NCBI GenBank assembly: GCA_022712475.1
Contig: JALAGK010000072.1
Coordinates: 1 to 8,761, forward strand
Length of the DNA: 8,761 nucleotides
DNA from: Enterobacteriaceae bacterium
GTDB lineage: Bacteria; Pseudomonadota; Gammaproteobacteria; Enterobacterales; Enterobacteriaceae
Reading direction: 5' to 3'
The notes below the pieces were generated by a model, which was given only the letters and a program-made list of their open reading frames with translations, did no database searches and was not told the DNA's origin. The position numbers and the translations under genes were made by a program. How positions within the stretch are numbered: the stretch's first letter is position 1; every line of letters begins with the position of its first letter. Positions 7,081 to 8,761 of this stretch are shown here, piece by piece.

Positions 7081-7617
7081 TTATCTCTCCGGGAGCGTGT
7101 TGTTTGCGGGTACTGGCAGCGCCTGCGCCACGTGCCAGTCGTCCACCGGGCGGCTAAACAGGTTGCAGGTGGTGAAGTGGTGAATCAGCCAGCGCCCTTT
7201 GCGGCAGGCAAACCGAATGCCCAGTTCGGCGCAGTTAAGATGCGACCCCCCCGCGCTAAAGGTTGAGGTTTGCAGCATCTTCCAGCGCCCGCTGGCGTGC
7301 GCAGCGTCATACACCGTTATCTGCTCCGAGCACAGAAAATGGACATTAATGGCAAAGTGCGCGGGTTGGCGCACGTAGCTGGCCATCATTACCGCAAGCT
7401 CCGCGCGCCCTACGCAGCGCCCCAACGTTTTTGCGTACAGTGGGCCGATACCTTCCCATACGCAGTCTTCGGTAAAGAGCGCAGCGATGGCATCAACCGT
7501 TTGCGTATTCTCCAACCGGTCACACAAATGCATGTATTCGCTGATGAGATTACGTACCGCCTGCGCGGCCTCAAGCTGTGCCAGGCGCGCAAGCAGACCT
7601 TCCATAACATCGGACAT
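7081..7617 (-). CDS. iacI: SnoaL/NTF2-fold protein, IacI-like
   Basis: The product is a 178-residue protein with the pattern of the SnoaL-like branch of the NTF2 fold. A long N-terminal helix (about residues 8-34) leads into AIAALFTEDCVWEG (44-56). Then come HFAINVHFL (87-95), the strand SGRWKMLQTSTF (109-120) and the C-terminal strand GRWLIHHFTTCNLF (141-154). Members of this fold act as small cyclases, isomerases, dehydratases or oxygenase beta subunits. I chose the ATG at 7617 because AGAGGA lies 6 bases upstream. The open frame runs further up to 7695, but that part overlaps the amidase and reads as random sequence. The stop is 2 bases from the iacC start and overlaps its ribosome-binding site, so the two are probably translationally coupled. 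In known iac clusters IacI accompanies the Rieske oxygenase, but its exact reaction is not certain to me. Confidence 0.82.
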   Translation of the reverse strand: MSDVMEGLLARLAQLEAAQAVRNLISEYMHLCDRLENTQTVDAIAALFTEDCVWEGIGPLYAKTLGRCVGRAELAVMMASYVRQPAHFAINVHFLCSEQITVYDAAHASGRWKMLQTSTFSAGGSHLNCAELGIRFACRKGRWLIHHFTTCNLFSRPVDDWHVAQALPVPANNTLPER

Positions 7618-7623
7618 AAGACA

Positions 7624-7629
7624 TCCTCT
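7624..7629 (-). promoter_or_regulatory. Ribosome-binding site deciding the iacI start
   Basis: AGAGGA lies 6 bases before the ATG at 7617 in the short gap after the amidase stop. It rules in the 178-residue IacI and argues against a longer form that would overlap the amidase. Confidence 0.7.
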
Positions 7630-7645
7630 TATCGGTGCAAAGGAA

Positions 7646-8761
7646 TCAGCGTTCGGACATGAACCTGCGGGCGTGATACAACAGCGTACGCTCATGCCCT
7701 TTACGACCTACCAGCTGTAGCGCTACCGGACGTTCGTCTATCTCGCCTATCGGCAATACCAGCGCCGGATGACCACTGAGATTAAACGGCCGCAGCAGCC
7801 GGGTCAGGTTGATGACACACAGCGGATCGCGCGCTTCTTCCAGGCTCGGCGGCAGGTCTGGCAATGCTGGCAGTAACAGCACGCCGTGGCGCTCAAGTAA
7901 CGCATCAACAGCGGCGCTAAAGCGCAAACGCACGTCTTCGGCCTGGGCCAGTTGAGCGGCGGTGATATCACCGCCCAGCGTAATGCGCATACGCACGTCA
8001 GAAGAAACATCGGTATGATTGGCAAGTTCAGCAAATGCACGTGCGTTCTCATCGCCAATAATGTGCAGCGCCGCGTTGTGGGCTGCGTCGAGCAACGGCA
8101 ATTGCGCGCGATGAGCGTGCACACCGTGCGTTTCCAGCCGCCTTGCAATCAGTGCGTCAATATCCGCGCGAGCGACACCCGCCAACAGGGCAGGTACAGA
8201 GCTTTCTGGCTCATCGCTTTCAGGGAACCCAAGACGCGTAAGTACCTGTTCCATCATGGTGAGATCGCGAGTAAAAAAGCCTACGCAGTCGAGCGAACTG
8301 GCTGCAGGCATCACACCCTCGCGTGATATTCGGCCAAAGCCCGGTTTGAGTCCCACAATGGCACAGCAGGCGGCAGGCATGCGCACTGAGCCGCCCGTGT
8401 CAGTGCCAATGGAAAACTCAACGCTTTCTGAAGCCACTGCCGTTGCACTACCGCTGGATGAACCGCCGGGAATCAATGCCGGGTAACGAGGATTCACGGG
8501 CGTACCGGCCCAGTGGTTGATGCCAGTCACGCCATAAGCCAGTTCATGCAGCACGGTTTTGCCGATGAGGACACAGTCCGCCGCCAGTAACGCCTCAATG
8601 ACCGCCGCATTGCGCGTCGCCGCAGGCGCATTTTCCAGCGCCCGGCTGCCTGCACGAGTCGGTAATCCCTTCACGTCCAGCGTGTCCTTCACCGCAAAAT
8701 GCAGGTCGCCATCGCCCAGATGACAGCTTGAGAGGTAACCCTGAGGGTTACAGTGAGTGCG
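7646..8761 (-). CDS. iacH: Amidase-signature hydrolase, IacH-like (5' end beyond the window)
   Basis: This is an amidase-signature (AS) family enzyme, a cytoplasmic hydrolase of C-N bonds that uses a Ser-cisSer-Lys triad. The frame is open to the right edge, so the start lies outside; 371 residues are visible. Counting from the edge, the triad is complete: Lys25 in AVKDTLDV, cis-Ser101 in PGGSSSGSA and nucleophile Ser125 in GTDTGGSVRMP. The 24-residue spacing between the two serines is usual for the family. The normal strand preceding the catalytic Lys (DGDLHFAV) is visible upstream, so about 50-80 N-terminal residues are probably missing. A GTG at 8692 falls inside the conserved core, just before the catalytic Lys, and is not the start. 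It ends with TGA 28 bases before iacI. Its place in an iac operon suggests action on an amide or lactam intermediate of IAA breakdown. Hydrolysis of indole-3-acetamide to IAA is an alternative. The family is sure; the substrate is inferred. Confidence 0.9.
   Translation of the reverse strand, partial: RTHCNPQGYLSSCHLGDGDLHFAVKDTLDVKGLPTRAGSRALENAPAATRNAAVIEALLAADCVLIGKTVLHELAYGVTGINHWAGTPVNPRYPALIPGGSSSGSATAVASESVEFSIGTDTGGSVRMPAACCAIVGLKPGFGRISREGVMPAASSLDCVGFFTRDLTMMEQVLTRLGFPESDEPESSVPALLAGVARADIDALIARRLETHGVHAHRAQLPLLDAAHNAALHIIGDENARAFAELANHTDVSSDVRMRITLGGDITAAQLAQAEDVRLRFSAAVDALLERHGVLLLPALPDLPPSLEEARDPLCVINLTRLLRPFNLSGHPALVLPIGEIDERPVALQLVGRKGHERTLLYHARRFMSER

Noticed and set aside
7618..7695. 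N-terminal extension of IacI overlapping the amidase
   Set aside because: A good ribosome-binding site precedes the ATG at 7617, and the extra residues do not look like part of the fold.
1..8761. CRISPR array, tRNA/rRNA gene, insertion sequence or long direct repeats
   Set aside because: Reading both strands showed almost continuous coding sequence on the minus strand and no repeat-spacer pattern, transposase or recognisable RNA gene.

Overview
The window looks like one long minus-strand catabolic operon from a Gram-negative bacterium. It is most likely a gammaproteobacterium of the Enterobacterales, judging by moderately high GC, short gaps, strong Shine-Dalgarno sites and a flavin reductase resembling enterobacterial RutF. 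The species cannot be fixed from the sequence. The gene set matches the iac (indole-3-acetic acid catabolism) cluster known from Pseudomonas putida 1290, Acinetobacter, Enterobacter and Paraburkholderia. That system takes the plant auxin IAA towards catechol, so a plant- or soil-associated host is likely.

In the direction of transcription (right to left) the genes are: an amidase-signature hydrolase (iacH, 5' end outside the window); a SnoaL/NTF2-fold protein (iacI); a Rieske oxygenase alpha subunit (iacC); its beta subunit (iacD); a short-chain dehydrogenase (iacE); a phthalate-dioxygenase-reductase-type electron donor (iacF); an MHS-family major facilitator transporter broken by a one-base frameshift; an acyl-CoA-dehydrogenase-fold flavin monooxygenase (iacA); a small protein of unknown role (iacB); and a RutF/HpaC-type flavin reductase (iacG). 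The left-most 107 bases hold no gene and no convincing terminator. No intergenic gap inside the operon exceeds about 65 bases, and I see no clear internal promoter.

The expected division of labour, from family knowledge and published iac work, is as follows. IacG supplies reduced flavin to IacA, which attacks the indole ring first. IacE acts as a dehydrogenase or reductase on an oxidised intermediate. IacF passes electrons from NADH to the IacC/IacD ring-hydroxylating oxygenase. IacH and IacI probably act on late or ring-altered intermediates, and IacB has no settled role. The transporter would plausibly import IAA or a related aromatic acid. The MarR-type regulator (iacR) and the catechol-degradation genes usually linked to this pathway are not in the window.

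The most unusual points are the frameshift that splits the transporter in mid-operon, which could also reduce expression of the downstream iacA-iacB-iacG genes, and the H-I-C-D-E-F-(transporter)-A-B-G order. In addition, two genes coding for NTF2-type folds flank the Rieske alpha subunit. I found no wholly unknown system; iacB and iacI are the least understood parts.
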